The notes under the pieces are model-generated. The model was not told where the DNA came from and made no database searches. It was given only the letters and a program-made list of their open reading frames with translations. A stretch of DNA of 64,000 nt from Triglochin maritima (Eukaryota > Streptophyta > Magnoliopsida > Alismatales > Juncaginaceae), in NCBI GenBank assembly GCA_963682175.1, contig OY821789.1:9486001-9550000 (forward strand), in the 5' to 3' direction. Shown in pieces: positions 47,309 through 58,810 of this stretch. The translations under genes and the position numbers were made by a program. The first letter of the stretch is position 1; each line of letters opens with the position of its first letter.

Positions 47309-48852
47309 TGTGGGGATCTTAAGGGGCCTTCTAGTGATCGTAATTAAACAAGATGCGGAATTAAAAACTAATTACGAACTAACAACTAATAATGCAAGGG
47401 TTATTCTAAGAGATAGAGAACTTGCAAACCAACGTTGAAGTCGACGCCCGATTTAACGAGGTTCGGCACCCTCCCCGGGTCCTAGTCCTCACTCACAAGC
47501 CCCGCTCGTCTCTCGAGCCTCGCTTGTGGTTTCCACTATCCGATCTTTGTTACCGGGCCGAGATCAACGCCTTTACAAACCCGAGCCTCGCGAACAACCT
47601 CGCCTCGCCCGTGTCTCCTCTCACAACCCGAGAGGGAGCTTCCTTGAAGCTATTACAACTCTTGTGATTTGGATGAAAGAATGGAATCACAACTCTTGCT
47701 AATGACACTCTAACTTTGAGCACACTTGGATTATGATATGGATCTAGGAATACAAGTGGTGAAGTTTTGGCTTGAGTGTATAGGATTTGAGCTTTGAAGG
47801 TTTGGGAAAGATAGCACAAGGATACTTGATGTTTGGAGAGTGTAGTGCTTGTGTTGTGCTTCTAATGAGGTCCTTATATAGGCTTCAAAGCTCTTAGAGT
47901 CGTTGGGGAGTGGGTGAGAAAGTTGACCCATGAAATGTGATGATGTGACAAAAGTTCGGGCAGAATTTGCACGCTCTTCGGTAGACCGTTAACCCAACGG
48001 ATTACCGAAGATGGTCGTTTCGGTTTACCGAATTCTATTCGGTGAACCGCTCACTCAACTCCAGTAGCTCTCTAACTAGCAACCCTAATATAATTCGGTT
48101 TACCGAAACCTATTCGGTGAACCGTTCCAAACTGGACAGTAAGATTGGTAGGGTTCTGTTTATGCTAGGTTCGGTTGACCGTGTATACTTCGGTAGTCCG
48201 AAGTTTGCGCGGGTTTTGCGCTGACAAAGCGTGGGAGATTGGTTTACCAATAACGGTCAAGTTAAATAGCCGTTGGTCTCCTAAAGCAATATGATTCGGT
48301 TGACCGAATGAAGTTCGGTGTACCGAATATGGATAAGTCAATTTGGCTTTAAGTCAAGATTTAAATACGACCGTTGGAGCAAAGTCCAAAACCGGTCCAG
48401 GCTAATTCGGTCTACCGAAGGCGGTTCGGTATACCGAGGTGGTTATTCCAGGGAACACCTAAAGGATTCTACACGGTTGACCGCAAGGTGTTCGGTGGAC
48501 CGAACTCTACAAGATTCGGTTTACCGAGAAGGGTTCAGTTAACCGTGGGGATACGGGACAGAATCCTAATGTGCTCAAGTTTACATTAATCCTTAGGACT
48601 CAAATTATACTACATTACATATTGGTCCAAAGCTTGATTACATGTCTTGAGTCTTTATCTTCTTGTCCCCAAGCTCCTTAGCTTGATTCTTCATCAACCT
48701 ATTAAGAATATCGCAAGTACACGAATATATATGCAATGCATGTATTCATGTTTGCTTACTTTGATTGTCTAGGTTGATTGATTAAATATAGATTTAAGAT
48801 TAGATTACTTAATCATCAAAACTAAATAAAGATTAAGGCTAAAAAGCCAACA
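47309..48852 (-). repeat. 5' LTR of the family B element
   Basis: 1,544 bp, matching 38314-39857 except at two positions seen (near 47329 and 47392). Confidence 0.94.
47979..48545. promoter_or_regulatory. Eight palindrome pairs with exact 19-bp spacing (5' LTR)
   Basis: Same array as 38984-39550, shifted by 8,995 bases. All eight pairs keep 19 bp. Confidence 0.9.
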
Positions 48853-48857
48853 AAAAC

Positions 48858-49520
48858 TTCCAGTAGCTTTTGGAAGCTCGTATTGGTAGTGACCGGTCGG
48901 CCGTAATAGGGTCGTGGTTCGACTGAAAATTTCTAGGAGATTTCGAGTGTTGATCTTGGTATTGATCGGTCGATCGACTCTGCCGTTGTCCGACCGGAAA
49001 TTTCCAGTAGACGATTCTTGCGTTGAATCGGTCGACCGTTTATGTGTTTTGTTCGACCAATCACAATAGCTTTGGGTGTGTATGATGGGTTGACAGAAGG
49101 ATTTCATGGTCCAACCGAAATCGAGTTTAAATAACAATCGGTCGACCAGTTAGTTTGTTCCGGGCGACCGTTTGGTGCAGTTTTGCCTAAATTATCGGGA
49201 TAATAATTCAGATCATTGGCTGAATTAATTTCAGACTTGGTCAAACGATTTTGAGGATGATTATGTGGCAAATTGTGATTGATTTTAGGGAGAGAAAAAT
49301 AAGAGATCGTAGCTAAAGAATAGTTCATGATATGAATGATTTGTGAGGGTATACATAGGATCTCTTACCCTACATGTTTCATAAGTGTTAATGCAAATTC
49401 TGTCTCTCCCTAATCTCTTCACTAATCACCACGAAATTCTCTTAATTAGTCAGAGAGCTTTTGGAGATCAAATCTCGTGGAGCTTTGGATGGGTCATTAG
49501 CTTGATTTAGAGATTGAATT
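48858..49520. repeat. Right part of the interrupted palindrome-bearing repeat
   Basis: Continues the repeat broken by the family B element. Degenerate sites such as CCGGTCGGCCG, CGGTCGATCGAC, CGGTCGACCG (about 49029) and CGGTCGACCAG occur to about 49180, then plain AT-rich sequence to the next insertion at 49521. It probably continues at 54340-54616 beyond that element. Confidence 0.55.
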
Positions 49521-51000
49521 TGTAGGATCGTGTGGGTTATGGGTCCACTAATCACTATTAATATAATCCCTAACTAATCAAGCAATAAACGCAGCGGAAA
49601 CAATTTAAAGACTAGTAGGGAAATAACATTCAAACCACAAGAAGACACGTCGTTTTTATAGAGGTTCGGCACCCCACCCGGGTCCTAGTCCTCTCTTGTA
49701 AGCTCCGCTCGATTCCGCGAGCTCCGCCTACGTCTTCACTAACCACTCCCCGTTCCGGGCCGGGAGAGAACGCCTTTACACCACAAGCATCGCGAACAAC
49801 CCTCGCTTGCTTGAATTCTTCCTCTCACAATCCGAGAGGGACACTTCGGGCTTTCACCGAAGTCCTTGCTTCTTTTGACAACACTTGTAACTGAGTGAGA
49901 TTCACTCTCTAATTGAGCACACTTTGAGTAGGATGAGTTATGATCAAATGTGTGAAGTTTAGGCTTATGGAGTGTAGAATTGGGAGCTTTGAGGATTAAG
50001 GTTTCTCTCTAATGTATTGGGACAATTGGAGTTGGAGAGTTGTGTTAACAACAAGTCTTGATCCTCTATTTATAAGCTCCTAAAGATTTCTAGCCGTTTG
50101 GGATAGATTTGATTGGGTTTTGTGCAAGATACACAAGTCAGAAAATCGGGCTGCAAATCTGTCCAGAAACGGTCGACCGAAAAGGTGAAACGGTCGACCG
50201 AACGCTTGGGTTCGATAAGAATACGGTCGACTGAAATATGAATGGATCGACCGAACACTTAAGTCTATTAAGAAAACGGTCGACCGAACAGGGTTACCGG
50301 TCGACCGAATAAGCATTTCGGTAGAGGGAAAATTGGATCGGTCGAACGAAATCGTATCGACCGATAGCAGGGAATTTTTGACAAGGTTAAACGGTCGACC
50401 GAACTTGGAACATGGTTCGACCGTTTGGTTAAGTATATGGAGGTGTATATAGTTTTAATACGAATACGACCGTTGGACATATACGACAAGAAAAACGGTC
50501 ATATGAAAATCCGGAATCGGTCGACCGAAAATGTAGAACCGGTCGACCGGTAGAGTTCGGTAAAATCACTGTGGAGAGTCTGTTATAAAACGGTCGAACT
50601 GAGAACTGGTTCGGTCGACCGGTTCACACAGGAAATCTGGGTTTAAGTTTATAAGTGATTTCCGACTAAGGTTTGGGTGATCTAATGAAGTCCAAATAAT
50701 GTGAAATTTCGTGTGTGACTTCTATAGGGAACCTATTGTGTATGTGATTGGTTTTTAACTCTTGTATGCTCAATTTACACATGTTCTTAAGACTCAAAAT
50801 AAATCAAGATTACATGTCTTCGATTTAGCTTTAATTACATGTCTTGACTTTATTTCCTTCTTTCTTGAGTCTTGATCACCTGTAGAGGTTAGCACAATAC
50901 AATATACATGCAATGTAATATGTGTGCTACTCTACATCATCATAATTAAGATTAGGTTAATTAAATCATCAAAACATAGATTAAGGCCAAAAAGCCAACG
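49521..51000 (-). repeat. 3' LTR of the gag-only element
   Basis: 1,480 bp. In element sense its first base pair is CG rather than TG: the plus strand ends CCAACG at 51000, where the other LTR ends CCAACA. This is a terminal point change. The TATA box (minus strand TATAAATA) lies at 50067-50074. Confidence 0.93.
50170..50621. promoter_or_regulatory. Paired-palindrome array (family A, 3' LTR)
   Basis: CGGTCGACCG-type sites paired as in the solo LTR, for example 50170 and 50191 (21 bp). The array begins 96 bp from the TATA box. Confidence 0.8.
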
Positions 51001-51015
51001 ATCTCCCCCTTTTTG
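51001..51015 (-). other. Polypurine tract of the gag-only element
   Basis: Minus strand CAAAAAGGGGGAGAT directly at the 3' LTR, the Sirevirus-type tract. Confidence 0.9.
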
Positions 51016-51633
51016 ATGATGGCAACCTATATCTTAATTCTATCTAAATACATGGAATTTGTATATGTAAACTATGCATATTAATGCTCCCCCTAAGGAT
51101 GTGCATAGTTTTTGTTCAAATTTTATGCCAAATTCCAAGTTACCCCCTTAATTATCTCTCCCCCTTTGACATCCATCAAAAACAAAAATAAGTATGACTT
51201 TAAGCATAGAATTTGGATGTCTTGTAATGAAGTTGCTCCCCCTAAATTTTGCACTTCATTACTCTAATAAAAGATATAACATTTAAGCTCCCCCTATCAA
51301 TAAGGCTAAATGGAAACAATGAGTATGATTCAAGTTAAGTTCATTTAAGTTTCAACTTAAGCCTTATTCAAACATCCATTTAAAATTTGACATTTAGAAT
51401 CAATGGATGTGATGAATGATTTGCAATGAATATGGTATATGATTTGCAATGAATTAAACATCTAAGGATATGACAATTAAGCATATTAACTAGATTAGAG
51501 CTAATTTTTCAGAAAATTCATAGATAGAAATTTTATACCAAACTTGAATTTGATTAGCTCCAATCTTGACTTGGTGATGCAACCGGATTCGAATTTGACG
51601 TTTTGGCTCACCCGGTCACCACCAATCTCCTCC
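51016..51633 (-). other. Non-coding internal stretch of the gag-only element
   Basis: AT-rich with several plus-strand CTCCCCC blocks (near 51090, 51165, 51235 and 51290), as in family B. This is conserved between the two families although it codes for nothing. Confidence 0.55.
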
Positions 51634-52803
51634 TCAAGCTCTTACAAGTGTAGATTTTGGTACCCATTTTTGCTTGGGTCCATTAAGTTTAGCTTTTGGT
51701 ACCCAAATCCAAGTTGATTTTGGTACCTCTACACTTACTTTCTTTTTCATGGCAAAATTATGTTTAACATTAATTTGAATAGAAAAGTTTTTAACATAAA
51801 AATTGTTTTCATTGCCATGTGTGAACTTATGCAATTTATTTGACAAATTTTCATTTAAGACATTAAGTTCACTGTTTTTAGTTGCTAGAGATTCATTTAA
51901 GCAATTTAGATTTTTAATCATAGAATTATGATTTTCATTCATGTTAAGCATGTGAATCTCTAAGTTTGCAACCTTTTCATTCATGCAATTTAAGTCATGT
52001 AATAATTGTTTGCTTTCTAAATGAGATTTATCAAGTTTAATAAGCAAGTCATTAGTGTCATTATCAAGCATATGACTTTCAATTGCATTAGATGAGGTAG
52101 ATTTATCATTTAAGCACTCATTCTTCAAGTATGCATTTTCTAAAGTAAGAGCATCAATTTTAGCAAGCAAATCAACTTTATCATCTAACATAGATGCATT
52201 TTGACATTTAAGCTCATCTATTTGCTTGTTTGCTAATTTATTTGATTCATGAAGCTCTTTACATTTTTCTACCATTTTCAAAAATGCATTTTGTAGTTTA
52301 TGTGAATGTGATGATTTTCCACTTGAACTACAACTTGAAGAGTGACTAGAAGATACCTCATCTTCACTTTCTCCATCGGATGAGTTTGACGATGATGAAG
52401 ATGTTGAGTGAATCTCCATTTTCTTTGCTCGAGCTACATCCTTTGGAGTGGTTGCTCCTTTCTCCCCAGTTGATGAATCTCCTTCACCAAAGTTCTTTTC
52501 TAATGTTTGCCATATAGAGTGAGCACTATCACATGAGCAAACAAGATTAAAATGTTCATCTCCTAATGCACAAAATATGACATTCATAGCCTTAGCATTT
52601 AGGGATGCATTTTTCTCATCTTCTAAACTCCATTTACTAATATGATATCTAGGTGATTCATATGGAGTTTGAATCATAAACCACATGTTAATGTTCATGG
52701 ATTTAACAAATGAAGACATTTTAGATTTCCATGATACAAAGTTATTTCCATCAAAATATGGTGGTTTACATGATTCACTAGGTGTGGATGCATTAAGAGT
52801 CAT
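51634..52803 (-). CDS. Sirevirus-type Gag, internally shortened
   Basis: An intact frame of 389 residues starts 37 bases after the primer site. Residues 1-110 are the UBN2-type N-terminus of copia Gags (PPYFDGNNFVSWKSKM, then SIWQTLEKNFGEGDSS). A Ser-rich acidic stretch (about 135-175), a long coiled coil (about 180-340) and the closing WIWVPKAKLNGPKQKWVPKS follow. The usual middle of the UBN2 region and a CCHC knuckle are absent, so it looks internally deleted. Gag would form the virus-like particle. Nothing enzymatic follows the stop. Confidence 0.85.
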   Translation of the reverse strand: MTLNASTPSESCKPPYFDGNNFVSWKSKMSSFVKSMNINMWFMIQTPYESPRYHISKWSLEDEKNASLNAKAMNVIFCALGDEHFNLVCSCDSAHSIWQTLEKNFGEGDSSTGEKGATTPKDVARAKKMEIHSTSSSSSNSSDGESEDEVSSSHSSSCSSSGKSSHSHKLQNAFLKMVEKCKELHESNKLANKQIDELKCQNASMLDDKVDLLAKIDALTLENAYLKNECLNDKSTSSNAIESHMLDNDTNDLLIKLDKSHLESKQLLHDLNCMNEKVANLEIHMLNMNENHNSMIKNLNCLNESLATKNSELNVLNENLSNKLHKFTHGNENNFYVKNFSIQINVKHNFAMKKKVSVEVPKSTWIWVPKAKLNGPKQKWVPKSTLVRA

Positions 52804-52839
52804 GTTAATTTATCGATTAAGAACAAAATTAATGAACAA

Positions 52840-52852
52840 GGCTCTGATACCA
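52840..52852 (-). other. Primer-binding site, tRNA-iMet
   Basis: Minus strand TGGTATCAGAGCC begins two bases inside the 5' LTR border at 52855 and is complementary to initiator tRNA-Met. Confidence 0.93.
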
Positions 52853-52854
52853 AA

Positions 52855-54334
52855 TGTAGGATCGTGTGGGTTATGGGTCCACTAATCACTATTAATATAA
52901 TCCTTAACTAATCAATCAATAAACGCAGCGGAAACAATTTTAAGACTAGTAGGGAAATAACATTCAAACCACAAGAAGACACGGCGTTTTTATAGAGGTT
53001 CGGCACCCCACCCGGGTCCTAGTCCTCTCTTGTAAGCTCCGCTCGACTCCGCGAGCTCCGTCTACGTCTTCACTAACCACTCCCCGTTCCGGGCCGGGAG
53101 AGAACGCCTTTACACCACAAGCAACGCGAACAACCCTCGCTTGCTTGAATTCTTCCTCTCACAATCCGAGAGGGACACTTCGGGCTTTCACCGAAGTCCT
53201 TGCTTCTTTTGACAATACTTGTAACTGAGTGGGATTCACTCTCTAATTGAGCACACTTTGAGTAGGATGAGTTATGATCAAATGTGTGAAGTTTAGGCTT
53301 ATGGAGTGTAGAATTGGGAGCTTTGAGGATTAAGGTTTCTCTCTAATGTATTGGGACAATTGGAGTTGGAGAGTTGTGTTAACAACAAGTCTTGATCCTC
53401 TATTTATAAGCTCCTAAAGATTTCTAGCCGTTTGGGATAGATTTGATTGGGTTTTGTGCAAGATACACAAGTCAGAAAATCGGGCTGCAAATCTGTCCAG
53501 AAACGGTCGACCGAAAAGGTGAAACGGTCGACCGAACGCTTGGGTTCGATAAGAATACGGTCGACTGAAATATGAATGGATCGACCGAACACTTAAGTCT
53601 ATTAAGAAAACGGTCGACCGAACAGGGTTACCGGTCGACCGAATAAGCATTTCGGTAGAGGGAAAATTGGATCGGTCGAACGAAATCGTATCGACCGATA
53701 GCAGGGAATTTTTGACAAGGTTAAACGGTCGACCGAACTTGGAACATGGTTCGACCGTTTGGTTAAGTATATGGAGGTGTATATAGTTTTAATACGAATA
53801 CGACCGTTGGACATATACGACAAGAAAAACGGTCATATGAAAATCCGGAATCGGTCGACCGAAAATGTAGAACCGGTCGACCGGTAGAGTTCGGTAAAAT
53901 CACTGTGGAGAGTCTGTTATAAAACGGTCGAACTGAGAACTGGTTCGGTCGACCGGTTCACACAGGAAATCTGGGTTTAAGTTTATAAGTGATTTCCGAC
54001 TAAGGTTTGGGTGATCTAATGAAGTCCAAATAATGTGAAATTTCGTGTGTGACTTCTATAGGGAACCTATTGTGTATGTGATTGGTTTTTAACTCTTGTA
54101 TGCTCAATTTACACATGTTCTTAAGACTCAAAATAAATCAAGATTACATGTCTTCGATTTAGCTTTAATTACATGTCTTGACTTTATTTCCTTCTTTCTT
54201 GAGTCTTGATCACCTGTAGAGGTTAGCACAATACAATATACATGCAATGCAATATGTGTGCTACTCTACATCATCATAATTAAGATTAGGTTAATTAAAT
54301 CATCAAAACATAGATTAAGGCCAAAAAGCCAACA
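52855..54334 (-). repeat. 5' LTR of the gag-only element
   Basis: 1,480 bp, from TGTTGGC to CCTACA in element sense. It contains the palindrome array at 53504-53955. Confidence 0.93.
53504..53955. promoter_or_regulatory. Paired-palindrome array (family A, 5' LTR)
   Basis: Same array as 50170-50621, shifted by 3,334 bases. The first pair is at 53504 and 53525 (21 bp). Confidence 0.8.
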
Positions 54335-54339
54335 GAATT

Positions 54340-54909
54340 GTCTAGCTCATTTCTCTCTAATCTTGTTTAGAGTTTGGTGAACATTTGGAGGCGAATCGGC
54401 GGGCGATTCGACGGGCAACGAAACTCCTGATTTTCGAAAATGTTTTAGAGAACTTTTGGGTATGATAACCTGTTTGTTTATTTTAATATATGTAGGTTGC
54501 ATGATATTGAAATAAACACAAAACAATGTACATAAAATTGCTGAAAATATGAAATCGATCATGTATGCTTGTATTTTTTTTAAATATACACGTACATAGG
54601 GACACGAAATCCTACAAACCCGACCTTTCCGTCAACCCACTTGATCCCGACCCATCCCTTTCTGACCACCTAACCATCTGTGCCCCCACCCCCTCTGAAC
54701 CCACCCGACCACCAGCCCCGCCATGCCAACAAGCCAACGACCACCCAATCTCGACCGCCCTGCAACATCCGACTACTCGATCCCTCCCCTCCACAGACCG
54801 TCTTGACCAGATAAATTTGTTTTAAATCCCATCCTCCTAAATATTTGAACGAGACTATTGAAATTTGATCTCAACATGGTCTTAACTATCAAAAGAGAAG
54901 GGAACTACT
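54340..54909. other. End of older repeat and spacer before the PMD element
   Basis: 54531-54616 matches window bases 1-88 and ends CCTACA, as an LTR would. 54617-54909 is Pro/CCACC-rich followed by AT-rich spacer with no gene seen. Confidence 0.5.
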
Positions 54910-55053
54910 ATTCGTCGCCGGAAAACTACTTAAATCGCCCCAAAAATGACCTTTTTGCCCTTAACAAATCAATTAATACCGATTTCGTCCCGTGTCTTTA
55001 AACAAGGTGTTTGACTCAGTTTTACTCACATTCCAAGTACCAACACCACGAAA

Positions 55054-55083
55054 ATGTCTGGCGAAACACCTAAATCCGGCGAG
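55054..55083 (+). other. Possible small first exon facing the PMD gene
   Basis: ATG plus nine codons (MSGETPKSGE) end at a GT (GTAATGG), placed behind the left terminus much as the MSRRPGKE exon is placed behind the right one. No following exon was found. It may be the relic of a second, divergently placed gene. Confidence 0.3.
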
Positions 55084-55762
55084 GTAATGGGGGCGGAATT
55101 TTTTTCCCGACTAGGGCGTCTGGCTAAACCGCCTCCACCAAGGTGGAGGCGTCTTCCTAACACGCCTCCACATAGGGTACGAGAAGTGGATGTGAGCACC
55201 TACCAAACCACTACAAATAATCTGGAGCACAAGTGGAGGAGTTGCGGCTACGACTCCGATCGGTCAGGTGTAGTCGTCCTACTCTCGGAAATGTCCTCCA
55301 AACCGATTCCGCAGACGAAACGTTGTGCCTGACGTCGTACATCGTCGCAGTCGCAGACCGTACTGCATGCTCGGGGGTCGGGATATCAACCGGTATCACC
55401 TGAATGTAACCTAACTGACGTAACACGCGATCAGGTATATAAGGCTCTGTGATATCCCTATAACGAATAATGCCGGCAAATGTAGTCCTCGGCACAGCTA
55501 CAGCAGGCTCGGGACCATACGGTAACCACTCCACCTAAACGTTTATACATTAATAATAATAAAGTTAAATTTAAATAAACGTGAATGATATATACATTAT
55601 ATACCTGCGATGCAGTCATCTGATCTAGCCGTCTACGAATAGAAAGAAGTCGACTCTCGCTCTTATCCTTCGCCCGGATAGCCCACATACGCGAACGAGG
55701 ATGGCCACGCTCAATAATCTTCCGCTCACGATGTGGGCGGAACGCAGGAAAATACTCATATA

Positions 55763-57234
55763 TGTTGGCTTTTTGGCCTTAATCTTATGTTTTGATGATT
55801 TAATCAACCTAATCTTAATTAGAGTAGCACACACTATACATTGCATATATATTGTATTGTGCTAACCTCTACAGGTGATCAAGACTCAAGAAAGAAGGAA
55901 ATGAAGTCAAGACATGTAATTAAAACTAAATAGAAGACATGTAATCTTGATTTCTTTTGAGTCTTAGGAACAAAGTGTAATTGAGCATACTTGAGCTAAA
56001 ATCAACTTAATCACACACTAGGTTCCCTATAGAAGTCACACACAAAATTTCACATAATTTGGACTTCAATAGATCACCCAAACTTTGATCGGAAAACACT
56101 TAACCTGAACCCTAACTGTCTGCCCACATTCGGTCGACCGATACAGGCCGTTTGGTCGACTGGATGATCAAGTAATCCAGTTTGTGTTTTCCCTGTCCAG
56201 TTTCGGTCGACCGCACCATCTCCTTCGGTCGACCGTTTGAACTTACTGTTCCGACCGTTATTCTTGTCGTATATGCCCAACGGTCGTATTCGTATTAAAA
56301 CTATATACACCTCCATATACTTAACCAAACGGTCGAACCATGTGCCAAGTTCGGTCGACCGTTTAACCTTGTCAAAAATTCCCTGCTATCGGTCGATACG
56401 ATTTCGTTCGACCGATCCAGTTTTCCCTCTACCGAAACGCTTATTCGGTCGACCGGTAACGCTGTTCGGTCGACCGTTTTCTTAATAGACTTAAGTGTTC
56501 GGTCGACCTATTCATATTTCGGTCGACCGTATCCTTATCGAACCCAAGCGTTTGGTAGACCGTTCCACTTTTCGTTCGACCGTTTCTGGACGTATTTGCA
56601 ACCCGAATTTTCTGCTTTGTGTGCTTTGCACAAAATCCAATCAAATCTTGTCCCAACGGTTCTATTCTCTCTAATGCCTATATAAGGAGTTGTAAAACAC
56701 ATTTTAACACAACTCTCCCACTACAAACTTGTCCCAAACTTTAGAAAGAATCCCAAAACACTCAAAGCTTTAAACCTTCCACACTTAGTGATCAATTCCT
56801 TAATCCTACTCAAGTGTGCTCAAGATTTAGAGAGTGTTGCTCCACTCAAGTTCTCATTTGTTGTCAAAAGAGTAAAGGCTCCGGGGAAAGCCCGAAGCAT
56901 CCTTCTCGGATTGTGAGAAGAGGATTCCAAGCTCGGCGAGGGTTGTTCGCGAGTTTGACGGTTGTAAAGGCGTTCTCTCCCGGCCCGGAATAGGGAGTGG
57001 TTAGTGAAGTCATGAGCGGAGCTCGGTGATCCGAGCGGAGCTTGCAAGAGAGGACTACGACTCAGGTGGGGTGCCGAACCTCAATAAAAACGCCGAGTCG
57101 ATTTGTGGTTTGCATATTCCTACACTTGCTCGTTTTGTTGTTTAAATTCCGCTGCATTTCTTTAATCGAATAAACAAGTAGGTAATTAGGTGATTAGCAT
57201 TAATTGTGGACCCATAAACCCACACGATCCTACA
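55763..57234 (+). mobile_element. Sirevirus-type solo LTR (family A) inside the PMD gene
   Basis: 1,472 bp, TGTTGGC to CCTACA, flanked by ATATA duplications (55758-55762 and 57235-57239). It interrupts the PMD main exon. Confidence 0.94.
56131..56582. promoter_or_regulatory. Paired-palindrome array in the PMD-nested solo LTR
   Basis: CGGTCGACCG and near-matches from 56131 on, with the same pair layout as the solo LTR at 36379-37847 and several decayed members. Confidence 0.8.
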
Positions 57235-58810
57235 ATATATCCAAGCTTGGAGCAGTGTAAGACAACTCGTAATCTGACCACAATCATCACGACTAGATAT
57301 GCCCAGCTGGCGATACAGATATGCCAACGTCGCCGACCCCCATGAGTATTGACCAATGGTATCTGGGTCTCTCGCCTCCAATAAGTCGCGTGGTCTCAGT
57401 CTGGAACCGCTCTTGTCGACAAACAATACGCAGCCTAGCAGTAAGAAGAGATAAGCAATCATCTGCGTATCCTCAGTCCGTGGTGGTCGCCCCCGTCTGC
57501 AACACTCGTCCACAGTGTCGATACTAACACCACCGCCACTCCAAAATGAGCTATCCCGCCTAAGACCCTCCAGGCTGACACCCAGCAACTCAGATACATA
57601 AAACTTCAACTCAGATGTCGGCGCCTGCGCACTCACCATGGGACCCTCAACAGGAATGTGCAGAATCTGAAAGACGTCATGCAACATGAACGTCATCTCT
57701 CCGAACGGCAAGTGGAAAGTGTTGGTGTCAGGATGCCACCGCTCCACGAATGCCGAAATCAACGGCATGTCGATGCAGGAAAACATGATGTACGGCAAGT
57801 GACCCAATCCATTGTCAACCACGGTCGCCGTCATATCCTCAGTCATCACTGAACGCCATGCCTGCAATGTCGTACAGGCTCTGTGCCGATTATGGCACTT
57901 CAAAACCTTCCGCTCCTCGCCATCCCAGATGCGTCTGGCGACGTGTCCTCCAAAACTCGGAATGACACTGCCATCTACAGGACCACCGGGAATAATATCC
58001 GTTACGATCCAAGACTCGTCATCACCCTCTTCTTCTTCTGAGCTCGGGCGTCTGCAGTGCACGAACTCGAACCACCGGTAACAAACTGGCCACCTCGATC
58101 CTTCCTAATGACCCACTCAGCTGAAGGACCACCGTGTCACCCCCGGCCTCGACCGGACTGATGTACCACCTCCTCCTGTGGCCCCAAGTCGTATCGCCCC
58201 CCATCGTAGCTGTCGTCGTGACTCCTCATCTCATCTGAATCATCCTCGTCGTCGAAAGACTCTCCAGGTGTCTGACGACGACGTAACAGATCTCTCTCTC
58301 CTAACTGAAGCAGAAATACCACGTGTACGTGGATGACGAGGACCTGACTCGTCTGCTATACTACGTACCACGCGTAAGGGAATTGATTTCTCTTTTCCTC
58401 CACGGTAACCCGATGACTATTAATTCAATTTTAAAAATACAAATTTATTAATGGATTTACTAAAATAATTAAACTAATTATTAACTTAATAATCGATTTA
58501 TTTAGCAATTATCATGATTAATCAATAATCCTTTACTAAAATCGTACACAACTAATTACTAACATAATAATCAATTTATTTAGCAATTTATTCATTAATT
58601 ATCACAATTTATAATCAATAAACGATTTACTATACTAATTTAACTCATTATTAACATAATATTCAATTTATTTAAATTTTATCACAATTTATAATCAATT
58701 TTAACAAAAATTAAAAAAAAAGGGCATCTGCGGGAGACGCCTACCCTGGTAGGCATCTGCCGGAGACGCCTACCCTACGTGGGAGACGTCTCCCGCAGAC
58801 GTTTGTTCCC

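Larger units (their letters stand above)
38314..48852 (-). mobile_element. Sirevirus-type copia element (family B), pol-less, with an internal Athila fragment
   Basis: The element is 10,539 bp and is flanked by AAAAC duplications (38309-38313 and 48853-48857). Its two 1,544-bp LTRs differ at only two positions that I can find, so insertion was very recent. Read on the minus strand: 5' LTR 47309-48852, a stub of a primer site, an oppositely oriented Athila-type gag-protease fragment (about 47.3-41.3 kb), a partial Sirevirus gag, an AAAAAGGGGGAGAT polypurine tract and the 3' LTR. Copia protease, integrase, reverse transcriptase and RNase H are absent. Confidence 0.9.
49521..54334 (-). mobile_element. 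Gag-only Sirevirus-type copia element (family A)
   Basis: 4,814 bp, flanked by GAATT duplications (49516-49520 and 54335-54339), with two 1,480-bp LTRs. I count about eleven LTR differences, so it is older than the family B insertion. Between the LTRs lie only a tRNA-iMet primer site, one gag frame, a non-coding stretch and the polypurine tract. No protease-to-RNase H region exists. This matches the described 'terminal-repeat retrotransposon with GAG' (TR-GAG) design, mobilised in trans. Confidence 0.93.

Noticed and set aside
54565..54825. Pro-rich 86-codon frame
   Set aside because: Composition is CCACC repeats; no start context, domain or splice support.
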